DNA of 64,000 nucleotides. It comes from Caulobacter sp. RHG1. GTDB taxonomy: Bacteria > Pseudomonadota > Alphaproteobacteria > Caulobacterales > Caulobacteraceae. The DNA is taken from positions 62,001 to 126,000 of the forward strand of contig NZ_SMZP01000011.1 of assembly GCF_013181195.1 (NCBI RefSeq), read 5' to 3'. The translations under genes and the position numbers were made by a program. Each line of letters opens with the position of its first letter. The first letter of the stretch is position 1. The notes below the pieces were generated by a model, which was not told the origin of the DNA, did not search any database, and saw nothing but the letters and a program-made list of their open reading frames with translations. Below, piece after piece: positions 25,101 to 32,987 of the stretch.

Positions 25101-28100
25101 CGCCAGCCAGCGTCTGGCCGGTCGTGTTGGAGCGCAGGGTATCGCCGAAGGCCGAGCCGACCACGCGCTCGAAGTTGGTGATGACGTCGCCCTGCGCGTA
25201 GCCGCCGGACGCCGCCCCCGTCGTCAGATTGACGTCCACGGCTGCGTCGGAACCCTCGTAGCTCAGCGTGTCGGCGCCGGTGTTACCGTCGAACTTGTCC
25301 GCACCGGCCCCGGAGATGAAGACGTCGTTGCTGGTCGAGCCTTGGATCAGCTCGACGCCATCGAAGGTGTCGCCCGCGGCGTCGCCCTCGTGCTGCCCCG
25401 TCGCCATGTCGACCGTCACTTGGCTTTCGTAGCGGACGGTGTCGGTTCCAGCCCCGCCAACCAGGTGGTCGGCGCCCGCGCCCCCGATCAGGATATCATT
25501 GCCGTCGCCGCCGTTCAGGGTGTCGTCGCCCACCATCCCGCGCAGGGTGTCCGCCCCGACGCCGCCCGTGATGACGTTGTCGTCGCCGTTGCCGATGCCG
25601 GTAAAGGCGCTTGTCCCCGAATAGCTCAGCCGCTCGAAGTTGGCGGCCAGCGTCCAGGTCGCCAGCGTGGTGATGATGAGGTCATCGCCCTCACCCGCTG
25701 CTTCGTTGATCGTGACGAACTGATGGCCCACGACATAGGTGTCGTCGCCTTTGCCGCCCGACAGGACGTGGCCGGACGTGCTGCTGGCCAGGGTGTCGTT
25801 CCAGTTGGATCCGACGGCGCTTTCGAAGTTGGTCAGCACGTCGCCCTCGGCAAAGCCGCCCGAAACCACCTTGGTGGTGAGGTTTACGTTCACCCCGCTC
25901 GTCGACTTTGCGTAGCTGATGATGTCGGCCGTGCCAGCCCCGGCGTCGAGACGGTCAATGCCAGCGCCCGAGACGAAGGTGTCGTTGAAGGTCGAACCGG
26001 TGAAGTTCTCGATGTCGCTGTAGGTGTCGCCTGCCGCCTCGCCGGCATTGGCGCCGTCGACAAGATCGACGGTGACCGCCGCGGCGGCGGCGCCGTAGGT
26101 GACCAAATCAGTCCCCGCGCCACCGTTGTGGACGTCCGCGCCCAGGCCGCCGATCAGGATGTCGTTGCCGTCGCCACCATTCAGGACGTCATCGCCCTCC
26201 AGGCCACGCAAGGTATCGACCCCGACACCGCCCGTGATGATGTTGTTCGAAGCGTTGCCATAGCCGGAGAAGGCGCCTGTGCCCGTATAGGTCAGCCGCT
26301 CGATGTTGTCGGCGATCGTGAAGGAGACGGTCGAGGTCAGCACCAGGTCATTGCCGCCGCCGGACGCTTCGATGATGGTCGCCGCTTGGTGGCTGACAAC
26401 GTAGGTATCATCGCCGGCGCCGCCTTCCAGGGTCGCGTTGGACGATGTGAAGGTGTCGTTGAAGCTTGAGCCCACGACCTTCTCGAAGTTCACGACGGTA
26501 TCGCCGGCGGCATATCCACCCGACGCCGCGCCGGTGAGGAGATTGACGCTCACGGCCGCGTCCGACGCGGCATAGCTGAGGGTGTCGGTTCCGGCCGCGC
26601 CGTCGAAATTGTCCGCGCCCGCGCCGGCGATGAAGATGTCGGCCGCAGCCGAACCCTGGATCAGTTCGATGCTGTCGAAGGTGTCGCCGGCCGCGTCGCC
26701 GGCGTGCGCGCCGGTGGCCATGTTGATGGTGACGGCGCTGGCGTAGCTCGCCGTATCGGTCCCAGCGCCGCCAAAGAGCTTGTCCGCGCCGGCTCCGCCG
26801 ATCAGGACGTCGTTCCCGTCCCCGCCGTAGAGAGTGTCGTCGCCGCCAAGCCCCTGAAGGGTGTCGTTGCCGGTCCCACCGGTGATGACGTTGTTCTCCG
26901 CGTTACCTGTGCCGGTGAAGGCCACCGTGCCGGTATAGGTCAGCCGCTCGAGATTGTTGCCCAAGGTATAGGACGCCGAAGTCGTGACCACGCTGTCCTC
27001 GCCACCGCCAGCCGATTCGATGAGGGCAACCGCGCTGGTGACGAAGTAGGTGTCGTTGCCCGCCCCGCCTTCCAGGGGCGCGCTCGCCGTCGTGGCGGTG
27101 AACGTGTCGTCGAAGGCCGAGCCGACGAAGCGCTCGAAACCCTTGAAGGTGTCTCCGGTCGCGTAACCGCCAGACGCGGTCTGGGTTACGACATTGATGT
27201 TCACGGCCGCGTCCGAGGCCGCGTAGCTCAAGATGTCGAAGCCGGTGGCGCCGTCGAAATTGTCCGCTCCGGCGCCCGCGACGAAAACGTCGTCCGCATT
27301 CGAGCCTTGGATGAGCTCGATACTGTCGAAGATATCGCCAGCCGCATCCCCGGTGTGAACACCGGTGGCCATATTGATGGTGACCGAACCGGCGAAGGCG
27401 ACGGAGTCGATCCCCGCGCCGCCGAAGAGCTTGTCGGCGCCGGCGCCACCGATCAGCGCGTCGTTGCCGTCCCCGCCGTAGAGCGTGTCGTCACCGCCCA
27501 TGCCCTGCAGAGTGTCGTTCCCGACCCCGCCGGTGATGATGTTGGCGTCGTTGTTGCCGAGGCCCGAGAAGGCGCCTGCGCCCGAGTAGGTCAGGCGCTC
27601 GAGGTTGACGCCCAGGGTGTAGGTGGCCAGAGCGGTCTGGACGGTGTCGTCGCCGCCCCCTGCCGCCTCGATGACGGTGACGCCCGTGCCAACGATATAG
27701 AGATCATCGCCCGCGCCGCCTTCGAGCACGTGGCCACTGGTCGTCGAACCCAGGGTGTCGCTGAAGGCCGACCCCTGCACGCGCTCGAAGTTCTTGATCA
27801 CGTCGCCTTGGGCGTAGCCTCCCGAGGCGGTGTTGGTGGTGATGTTGACGCTGACGGCCGCACTAGAGGTGGCGTAGCTGAGGATGTCGACACCACCGGC
27901 GGAGTCGAAGTTGTCAGCGCCTGCGCCGGAGATGAAGGTGTCGGAAGACGCCGAACCCTGGATGATCTCGATGCTGTCGAAGATGTCGCCCGCCGCGTCG
28001 CCTGTGTGTACGCCGGTGTCGGTGTTGATGGTGACCGAGCCCGCGAAGGCGACCGAGTCGATCCCCGCGCCGCCGAAGAGCTTGTCTACGCCAGCGCCGC

Positions 28101-28878
28101 CGATCAGAACGTCATTGCCGTCCCCGCCGTAGAGGGTGTCATCGCCGCCCATGCCCTGAAGGGTGTCATTGCCGGCCCCGCCGGTCATGACGTTGGCGTC
28201 GTTGTTGCCGATGCCTGAGAAGGCGCCCGCCCCCGAATAGGTCAAACGCTCGAGGTTCACGCCCAGAGTGTAGGTGGCCAGGGCGGTCTGGACGGTGTCG
28301 TCACCGCTTCCAGCCGCCTCACTGACGACGACGCCGGCGCCGCTGACGATGTAGAGGTCATCCCCCGCCCCACCATCCAGAACGTGCCCATTGCCGCTGG
28401 ACCCCAGGGTGTCGCCGAACACCGAGCCCACCAGGCGCTCGAAGTTCTTGATAACATCGCCCTGGGCGTAGCCGCCCGACGCGGTGTTTGTGCCGATATT
28501 GACGTTCACCGCCGCATCTGAGGCCGCGTAGCTCAGGATATCGGTCCCGCCCCCGCCATCGAAGTTGTCGGCGCCCGCGCCGGAGACGAAGGTGTCCGTC
28601 GAATTGGAGCCGGCAATAATCTCAATGCTATCGAACGTGTCGCCAGCTGCCTCGCCGATATGAACGCCGGTCGCGGTGTTGATCGTCACGGCGGAGCTGT
28701 AGACGGCGGTGTCGGTCCCTGCGCCCCCAAACAACGCGTCCGCGCCCAATCCCCCAGACAGGACATCGTTGCCGTCACCGCCATTGAGGATGTCGTTGCC
28801 GGCGAGGCCGTTGATGATATCGGCTACTGCCGTGCCGGTAAGCGTGTCGTCGCCGTTGGTGCCGTTGATCGTCGCCAT
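22183..28878 (-). CDS. giant RTX-type calcium-binding repeat protein
   Basis: A 2231-residue protein made almost wholly of RTX nonapeptides (GGxGxDxLx, for example GGDGNDVLIGG, GGAGADKLFGG) that bind calcium in beta-rolls. It is organised as eight long units of about 217 residues, each with a beta-roll block, a SxDAAGDxFDSIExIxGS segment, a NFERxxGSAF segment and a LERLxYxGxxAFxG block. The unit spacing is about 651 bases. No enzymatic domain and no N-terminal signal are present, as expected for type I secretion with an uncleaved C-terminal signal (last 60 residues). A GGGAGGG ribosome site precedes the ATG. No type I secretion genes lie in the window. It may be an adhesin or surface protein. 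Confidence 0.9.
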   Translation of the reverse strand: MATINGTNGDDTLTGTAVADIINGLAGNDILNGGDGNDVLSGGLGADALFGGAGTDTAVYSSAVTINTATGVHIGEAAGDTFDSIEIIAGSNSTDTFVSGAGADNFDGGGGTDILSYAASDAAVNVNIGTNTASGGYAQGDVIKNFERLVGSVFGDTLGSSGNGHVLDGGAGDDLYIVSGAGVVVSEAAGSGDDTVQTALATYTLGVNLERLTYSGAGAFSGIGNNDANVMTGGAGNDTLQGMGGDDTLYGGDGNDVLIGGAGVDKLFGGAGIDSVAFAGSVTINTDTGVHTGDAAGDIFDSIEIIQGSASSDTFISGAGADNFDSAGGVDILSYATSSAAVSVNITTNTASGGYAQGDVIKNFERVQGSAFSDTLGSTTSGHVLEGGAGDDLYIVGTGVTVIEAAGGGDDTVQTALATYTLGVNLERLTYSGAGAFSGLGNNDANIITGGVGNDTLQGMGGDDTLYGGDGNDALIGGAGADKLFGGAGIDSVAFAGSVTINMATGVHTGDAAGDIFDSIELIQGSNADDVFVAGAGADNFDGATGFDILSYAASDAAVNINVVTQTASGGYATGDTFKGFERFVGSAFDDTFTATTASAPLEGGAGNDTYFVTSAVALIESAGGGEDSVVTTSASYTLGNNLERLTYTGTVAFTGTGNAENNVITGGTGNDTLQGLGGDDTLYGGDGNDVLIGGAGADKLFGGAGTDTASYASAVTINMATGAHAGDAAGDTFDSIELIQGSAAADIFIAGAGADNFDGAAGTDTLSYAASDAAVSVNLLTGAASGGYAAGDTVVNFEKVVGSSFNDTFTSSNATLEGGAGDDTYVVSHQAATIIEASGGGNDLVLTSTVSFTIADNIERLTYTGTGAFSGYGNASNNIITGGVGVDTLRGLEGDDVLNGGDGNDILIGGLGADVHNGGAGTDLVTYGAAAAAVTVDLVDGANAGEAAGDTYSDIENFTGSTFNDTFVSGAGIDRLDAGAGTADIISYAKSTSGVNVNLTTKVVSGGFAEGDVLTNFESAVGSNWNDTLASSTSGHVLSGGKGDDTYVVGHQFVTINEAAGEGDDLIITTLATWTLAANFERLSYSGTSAFTGIGNGDDNVITGGVGADTLRGMVGDDTLNGGDGNDILIGGAGADHLVGGAGTDTVRYESQVTVDMATGQHEGDAAGDTFDGVELIQGSTSNDVFISGAGADKFDGNTGADTLSYEGSDAAVDVNLTTGAASGGYAQGDVITNFERVVGSAFGDTLRSNTTGQTLAGGAGDDVYYISGATVTVEEAVGGGIDTVMTTGGASLSSMTNVENLVFIGTGNFNGFGNGGDNTITTGDGNDNLNGRDGDDVLNAGGGNDELLGETGDDILNGGDGDDSLYGGAGADQLNGGAGTDTARYQTAITINMLTGVHTGDAEGDTFNSIEVIQGSSLADTFVAGVGADGFAGGGGVDILDYAASTAGVNVHLTANTAAGGYAEGDTISGFETLIGTTFADTLGSATAGHSLQGGAGDDTYVIGATGVGIVDTSGDDTIQTTLATFSLAALPQIERLSYAGGASFSGTGNSLDNVITGGGAADTLQGGGGDDVLNGGGGNDTLIGDAGADTFNGGDGIDTVSYANATSAVSLDLAAGVGSGDAQGDTFNSIEGFIGTGYGDTIVSSAAAERLDGGAGPDLLSYAASTAAVNVNLTTNVVSGGYAEGDVIKNFEVVLGSAFNDTLTSTTSGHWLRGGDGDDTYVITSTGITITEGAGQGDDLISTTLANYSLGAWVEIERLTYTGSAAFTGTGSAGNNVLTGANGSDMLYGMAGDDELNGAGGADQLFGGDGDDTLNGGAGDDILYGGAGGDAFFGGDGTDTVSFADSASSVVLIFDGFQGGFTGDTFDSIEIFAGSNFNDTFIAGAAAHAIDGGQGVDLVSYLSSASALTISVSGTGSSGIAAGDTYASIEIFEGSSFNDVFLGGTGDDTFIGGAGADSFFGGGAGRDMVWYLTSAAAVEIDLSTGAAFGGDATGDSFDHIFGIIGTNFADKLIGNGNDNTLEGGAGDDEIRGGAGNDIIFGYLGSNTGPVGAAQAGAQADLLYGGDGNDQITTSVDDIFSIADGGTGNDILTVYGGVALGGAGADRLVGLGSAYILDGGDDGDQFELRGAGEAHGGNGGDRYYVETSARTYITDTGTSGMDVVYLNTFNSASEVAAVAVGSDLYISTFNDLNDNGQIDSGIVVIGYFGAGGSKAIEQFYTLDGIGFTI

Positions 28879-29227
28879 GAAGCCCTCCCAAACTCTACCT
28901 AGGAGGGATCATTACTCAAGGTAGAAATTCTGCAAGAGCAACCATTGGTTTGTCATAAAGAATTTTTGAGAAATCGTGGAGTTTTTTAGGGGGTATCGTG
29001 ATGGAGAATTCGGGCGCGGAAAACGCCTCGAACGCCATCAAAGCGCTGTCGGCCGACATGTCCCAACGTCCCATGGCCTCGTCCCGATCAGCGGATCGCC
29101 TCCCACCGCCCAGTTCTGATTGCCAAAAAGGCGGGCCGATCCCGAAAGATCGCCCCCCTTCACCAGCGTCGCTGGCATCGCGCCAGGGTCCGCCGCCGCC
29201 CCCATAGAGCGCAGCCGCGCCCAGGCC
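28879..29227. other. spacer upstream of RTX gene
   Basis: The first 120 bases are AT-rich and should carry the RTX promoter; a weak TTGCAG/TAATGA pair with 15-base spacing is visible on the minus strand around 28908-28934. The rest holds only a short, Ser/Pro-rich open frame (28998-29207) that lacks support. Confidence 0.4.
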
Positions 29228-29560
29228 TTAGTATTCTTCGGCCAGCATCAAGGTCAGGACCCGCTTGGTGACGGCCGGATCAGCCGGATCGGGCGAGGCC
29301 AGGGTCATGTCGAGATCGTAGTAGTCGATCTTCCAGAGGAGCCGCTGCCCATCAGCCTCGAAGGCGCGGAAGTCGCGCTCGCCATGAGGGTCGTTGTCGG
29401 CGTTGAACACGCAGAAGGCGCTGACCAGGGCGAAGGCGACGGCCTGTTTGGCGAACGGCATGGCGCGCACGCCAGGGGTCAGCATCCAACGGGCGCCCGG
29501 ATCGGCGCGCAGGGCGTCGTTAAGGGCCGCGATTGCGGCGACATGTTCGGCTTCGGTCAT
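29228..29560 (-). CDS. DUF3768 domain protein
   Basis: A 110-residue protein. IAALNDALRADPGARWMLTPGV (described in two parts: IAALNDALR and RWMLTPGV), FNADNDPHGERDFRAFE, WKIDYYD and VLTLMLAEEY are the hallmark segments of DUF3768, a family of unknown function typical of alphaproteobacterial plasmids and integrative elements, where it sits with antirestriction and ParB-like genes. GGAG lies six bases before the ATG. A hairpin and repeat copy C lie upstream, tying it to the same control as ardA. The frame extends upstream but only through the non-coding repeat. Confidence 0.88.
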   Translation of the reverse strand: MTEAEHVAAIAALNDALRADPGARWMLTPGVRAMPFAKQAVAFALVSAFCVFNADNDPHGERDFRAFEADGQRLLWKIDYYDLDMTLASPDPADPAVTKRVLTLMLAEEY

Positions 29561-29582
29561 CTTGGTCTCCAGTTCAGGGTCC

Positions 29583-29612
29583 GGGGTCAGGGCGAAAAGC
29601 TCGCCTGACCCC
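29583..29612 (-). promoter_or_regulatory. leader hairpin C, upstream of DUF3768 gene
   Basis: Stem of 7 plus 5 bp with one bulged G (29583-29595 with 29601-29612), loop AAAGC. It sits between repeat copy C and the ribosome site, as hairpins A and B do, but its stem sequence differs from theirs. Confidence 0.7.
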
Positions 29613-29619
29613 GACGCCC

Positions 29620-29764
29620 GTCGGCGAGACCGGGTGTGCAAACGGAGGGGCGCCTTCGCGGGGACCCGGCTGCAGGGCGCGCCCTGTCGCCCTACCCGCC
29701 TGTCATCACGCCCGAAGCTGGGCGGAAGGCGATCCGAAGTGCGCCGAGGGCGGAGTCCTAAGCC
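29620..29764 (-). repeat. dispersed upstream element, copy C
   Basis: About 145 bases, closest to copy B. It shares the CAGGGCGCGCCCTG palindrome, the GAAGCTGGGCGG and GGCGATCCGAAG blocks and the AGGGC-GGA-GTCCT hairpin, in which a C-to-T change keeps pairing as G-U. It precedes the DUF3768 gene. Confidence 0.8.
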
Positions 29765-30099
29765 ACGCGGCCGAGAAGCGGACGCCCTGTAACAATGAAG
29801 CCTGCACAGGAGCCCGCGCACCGCGCGTGGTGGGAAGCGGCGTTGAGGGCCCGGCGGCAGGCCAAAGCCTGCCCGCAGGGTCGCGCCCGTAGGAGCAGCG
29901 AAAGCTGCGGGACCGAGCGTGACCGCCGGGCGCTCTCGATTTCGGGTGAAGCTGGGCGCGCAAGCGCTCGGCGAGAACCCTGTTCTCCGACATCGGTTGG
30001 AGGCTCGCCGCCTAAGCAGACATCGCGGCGAAGCGGACAATCCGTAGGTCCGCTAAGGGTGGTTTGCAGACTCTCCAGACTGGCGCCTACCCTGCCGCT
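29765..30099. other. spacer with several stable hairpins
   Basis: No gene is supported in these 335 bases. Two tight hairpins are seen: GGCAGGC-CAAA-GCCTGCC (29856-29873) and GCAGC-GAAA-GCTGC (29895-29908, a GNRA loop), followed by GC-rich dyad pieces up to about 29990. This could be a structured RNA or the control region of a lost replication or transfer gene. Confidence 0.4.
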
Positions 30100-30486
30100 A
30101 TGAAGCAAAAGACCATGCTGCAGTTCGACTACGAAGCAATCGATGGCGAGGCCATAACCGCTGTGGTGGGGCGCGCCGACGGCGTCGACGGCCGGTGGTC
30201 GGTTGTCTCCATTGTACTCGGAGCGCGAGCGTTGGTGTTACGTGTCGATCCCGATAGCGACGAGATTTCCGCAACGCTGGAGGCTGCCCCCGGTGGGGCG
30301 GAATGGATTCCGATCGCGCCGATGCAAGCGGTCGTGGGGACGGCCCTAGGCTGGTGCTGGGTCGGGCGAAACTATCGAGGTTATCTCGACACGTTCATCC
30401 TCTCCTGCTCCGACCTAGAGCCGCAATTCCTTTTCATCGGCATGGCCTCGGCGATCCATTTGCGGCGCATATCCGAGTTCGACTGA
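30100..30486 (+). CDS. hypothetical protein, possibly DUF6334-like
   Basis: A 128-residue soluble protein. The strand pattern ALVLRVDPDSDEISATLE followed by GTALGWCWVGRNYRGYLDTFILS and FLFIGMASAIHLRRI resembles my memory of DUF6334 (a short beta-rich family of unknown function), but the match is weak. The ATG at 30100 is taken rather than the upstream in-frame ATG at 30064 by length and because the upstream peptide looks non-coding. Codon use is less GC-biased than in core genes, consistent with recent arrival. Confidence 0.55.
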   Translation: MKQKTMLQFDYEAIDGEAITAVVGRADGVDGRWSVVSIVLGARALVLRVDPDSDEISATLEAAPGGAEWIPIAPMQAVVGTALGWCWVGRNYRGYLDTFILSCSDLEPQFLFIGMASAIHLRRISEFD

Positions 30487-30618
30487 ATGTCCGACTAGGG
30501 CCGGGTGCTGAAATCGGGCCACCGCCCGAAACCAGACACTAGACCTTCGCCCCGCAAGCGGACATCGCAAGGGTCAGTGAAGGGTGGTGAACGGACCTAA
30601 GCCTTGGTATCCTGCGCC

Positions 30619-30921
30619 ATGGAAGCACTCGCATACTTCGTCGCGTTAGTTGCACTCTTGCTTTTACAAGACTACTTCGCACCATCTTCAATCGGAATGA
30701 TCAGGTTCGAATGGATGGGCGATATGGATCATCTGTACGTTGCCTATCGGCGTCGCTTCTTTAGGCGTGGCATCGTAGTTTTGGTCGGTTCGGCGATATA
30801 TGCTCTTTCTGGCGCACTCAATTGGCCGGAATGGATCCAGATAGCCCTTTTGATAATTACTGTGGCTTCGCACATCGGGTTAGTGCTGTTCGACATCACG
30901 AAATCGCGCAGGTTCCACTGA
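30619..30921 (+). CDS. small membrane protein, unknown
   Basis: A 100-residue protein with three hydrophobic segments (about residues 3-22, 52-68 and 73-90) and a charged loop (YVAYRRRFFRRG). It is noticeably less GC-rich than the core genes of the window. No family recognised; an ORFan of the accessory region. Confidence 0.5.
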   Translation: MEALAYFVALVALLLLQDYFAPSSIGMIRFEWMGDMDHLYVAYRRRFFRRGIVVLVGSAIYALSGALNWPEWIQIALLIITVASHIGLVLFDITKSRRFH

Positions 30922-30974
30922 AATTACCCACGTCTGCTCAGGGTCGGGAGCAAGGTTACGACCTCCCGCGCAAC

Positions 30975-31235
30975 CTAGTCTTGGTCACCGTTCGGCCTGC
31001 CGATGCTCCTCCGGGTCGCACCGGCGCGATGCATCAACACGACGCCTAACCCGCCGATGATAAAGCCCATCTCAGCGCTCCGACGAGCGAGCCAGGGTTT
31101 CTGTTCCCAGAACAGCAACGCTGTGACGGCGAAACCGAGAGCGAACAGCAGAACAAGGCGGGCTGGCCAAGTCTTCCGCCAGTTCCACGTCAATGACCTA
31201 CCTGATGATGGTGGGACGCCGTTCATTGGGGACAT
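30975..31235 (-). CDS. small membrane protein, unknown
   Basis: An 86-residue frame with two hydrophobic segments (about residues 25-43 and 55-72) separated by EQKPWLARRS. There is no good ribosome site before the ATG at 31235, and starts at 31322 or 31226 are possible. The membrane-hairpin pattern supports coding, but support is modest. Confidence 0.4.
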   Translation of the reverse strand: MSPMNGVPPSSGRSLTWNWRKTWPARLVLLFALGFAVTALLFWEQKPWLARRSAEMGFIIGGLGVVLMHRAGATRRSIGRPNGDQD

Positions 31236-31439
31236 TTTGGTTAGCTCAGCCCGCGGGGTCGCAATGAACGTGAGCCCGCAACGGGTGGGGGCGGACGTTG
31301 ACCGTTGATGGGCAAGCGTCACGCTACCAGCATGCGCTCCTTGCGGGAAGTCGCCAGCCGGCTATCGTTACGCTACAGCGAGGACGTTCGACGCTATTTA
31401 CTGAAAACGGTCCATAGAGATAGTAGCCGGAGTGACTGC

Positions 31440-31652
31440 ATGAGCTTTGCTGCGAGGTTCAGGGCCGCTCAGCCGCGCTGGTCGCGCTGGCTGATGTGGT
31501 TCGTCGGGGTTCCTGCGTGGGTCACGATGGTCTTTGGGATTGCGGCTGCGCCTGAAGACGGCGCGCTGCCCGTTTGGGGCTGGGTCGCCTTCTTCGTCTT
31601 CGCCTTCGTCGCCGTTTTACAGTGGGTAATTTTTCTCCAGCAGGAACGCTGA
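31440..31652 (+). CDS. small two-TM membrane protein
   Basis: A 70-residue protein with two hydrophobic segments (about residues 16-36 and 45-65), Trp-rich, with a GGAG site seven bases before the ATG. The same frame is open upstream to 31332 but that part lacks membrane character and a ribosome site. Unknown function. Confidence 0.5.
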   Translation: MSFAARFRAAQPRWSRWLMWFVGVPAWVTMVFGIAAAPEDGALPVWGWVAFFVFAFVAVLQWVIFLQQER

Positions 31653-31721
31653 GGTTCGCCCGCCACCCGTTGTGGACATGAGCTGTGGCGATGGCATGTC
31701 CACCATGGGTGGGAAACAGGC

Positions 31722-32039
31722 CTAGACCGGGCGGCAACTTCCAGCTTCCACAAGGAAGCTGAAATCTTGGACCGCGCCCGGCGTCACGTAACCCACGACA
31801 CAGGTGACTGGAGCGCGGTCAGACCGGACGATGATTTGGCCCTCGCCTTCACAAGTAATGCGCTGCGCTCCAACGAAACTGTCGCCCAGTTTATGGAGAC
31901 GCTTCTCCTTACCGCAAAGCCTCAGATCTGCAGAAGTCACCATGCGATTTGACTTAACGTTAAATGTATTCGGCACATCGCTGCAGGCAGCGACAGTGGC
32001 GGATAACGTCAAACCTATGATTACCGCCCCAACCTTCAT
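31722..32039 (-). CDS. small predicted lipoprotein
   Basis: A 105-residue protein with a lipoprotein signal: hydrophobic VGAVIIGLTLSATVAAC with the lipobox cysteine near residue 19, followed by SDVPNTF. The mature part has four more cysteines (LCGKEK, ITCEGEG, VTCVVGY, GSCRPV) that may form disulfides in the periplasm. An ATG three codons upstream (32048) is an alternative start. No known family. Confidence 0.55.
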   Translation of the reverse strand: MKVGAVIIGLTLSATVAACSDVPNTFNVKSNRMVTSADLRLCGKEKRLHKLGDSFVGAQRITCEGEGQIIVRSDRAPVTCVVGYVTPGAVQDFSFLVEAGSCRPV

Positions 32040-32147
32040 GGCGGACACATTGCCACCACGAACGGAACGTCCGCAACGGGTCGTTAGGAGACGTTAGCGC
32101 ATCTCCGGAAGTCTGCCTTTGCTTGGCTGCGCGCCGAAAACAACCGA

Positions 32148-32843
32148 CTAGTGAAAGCAGCGCCTTTCACTTGGAGCGCCAAGCGCGGGCGGGAGGCCGA
32201 TCAGCTGCTCGCAAAGGGCCTCAGCGCGAACGACGTCGCGTGCGGCGATCGCGTCCGCCATCCGCCTGTGCAGGCCTACATCGACCAATTGCGCCTCGGG
32301 CGTCTGCCGCTCCATCTGCCAGACCCAAAACCGGGTGGCGGTGTTCTGCAGGCTGACGACGAAGCGGGCCAGCGTCGAGTTCTGACCGGCGAAGGCGACC
32401 GCGCGGTGAAACGCAAGATCCATGGCCAGCATGGCCCTAAAGTCGCCTGCGGCGATGGCGTCCTCGGCCCCGTCGAAGGCGCCCAGGATGCCGGGCAGGT
32501 CATCCTCGCGACGGTTGCGTGCCGCGAGACCTACGGCCTTGGCCTCCAGCATGCGTCGGACCTGGAAGGCGTGTTCGATCTCGGCAAGGTCCAGGGGCGC
32601 GACGATAGTGCCCACGCGGGGCCGGCGCACAACCAACCCCTCTATGGCCAGACGCCCCAGTGCGTCTCGCACCCCAGCCACCCCGCCAGCGTAGCGGACG
32701 GCCAGCGCCTTCTCCTCCAGCACCTGCATGGGGGCGAGATCGCCCAAGAGGATATCCTGCAGGATCGCCTCGTAGAGTCGGGCCTTCTGGAGCCCCGGCG
32801 ACCATGCGCCATGCGGCTGCACGCTGTTGCGCGGCCCCTTCAT
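32148..32843 (-). CDS. GntR-family (FCD) transcriptional regulator
   Basis: A 231-residue regulator with an N-terminal winged helix (LYEAILQDILLGDLAPMQVLEEKALAVRY is the region, residues 24-52; the recognition helix GVAGVRDALGRLAIEGLV follows) and a C-terminal FCD ligand domain with FHRAVAFAG and LHRRMADAI, including the metal-type histidines. It is transcribed divergently from ribD. A 14-bp palindrome in the spacer is a likely operator. Control of the riboflavin operon by this protein is inferred from the arrangement; such regulators usually sense small carboxylic acids. Confidence 0.88.
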   Translation of the reverse strand: MKGPRNSVQPHGAWSPGLQKARLYEAILQDILLGDLAPMQVLEEKALAVRYAGGVAGVRDALGRLAIEGLVVRRPRVGTIVAPLDLAEIEHAFQVRRMLEAKAVGLAARNRREDDLPGILGAFDGAEDAIAAGDFRAMLAMDLAFHRAVAFAGQNSTLARFVVSLQNTATRFWVWQMERQTPEAQLVDVGLHRRMADAIAARDVVRAEALCEQLIGLPPALGAPSERRCFH

Positions 32844-32915
32844 CGCGGCGCTCTGACATCGTCAATCATACGGGGCAGTTAAGCCAAAACGGCGCGATCG
32901 TCATTCCCAATGCCA

Positions 32916-32929
32916 CCTAACATGTTAGG
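32916..32929. promoter_or_regulatory. palindromic operator between gntR and ribD
   Basis: CCTAA-CATG-TTAGG is a perfect 14-bp palindrome in the 144-bp divergent spacer, 58 bases before ribD. GntR/FCD regulators bind such short palindromes. No FMN riboswitch elements are found in the spacer. Confidence 0.6.
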
Positions 32930-32987
32930 CGCGAGATTGGCGATGCTTGCTTGAGACGCGGCCGATCCCGTCATTAGTAGACGGCCC

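Noticed and set aside
24175-26469. 764-codon open frame antisense to the RTX gene
   Set aside because: Shadow frame: the Gly/Asp repeat codons of the real gene produce long open frames with Val/Gly/Ala-rich repetitive translation on the other strand; no ribosome site or family match.
28998-29207. 69-residue Ser/Pro-rich frame upstream of the RTX gene
   Set aside because: Low-complexity translation with no homologue recalled; could be a gene remnant but cannot be supported.
32844-32987. FMN riboswitch upstream of ribD
   Set aside because: None of the conserved RFN blocks is present in the 144-base spacer.
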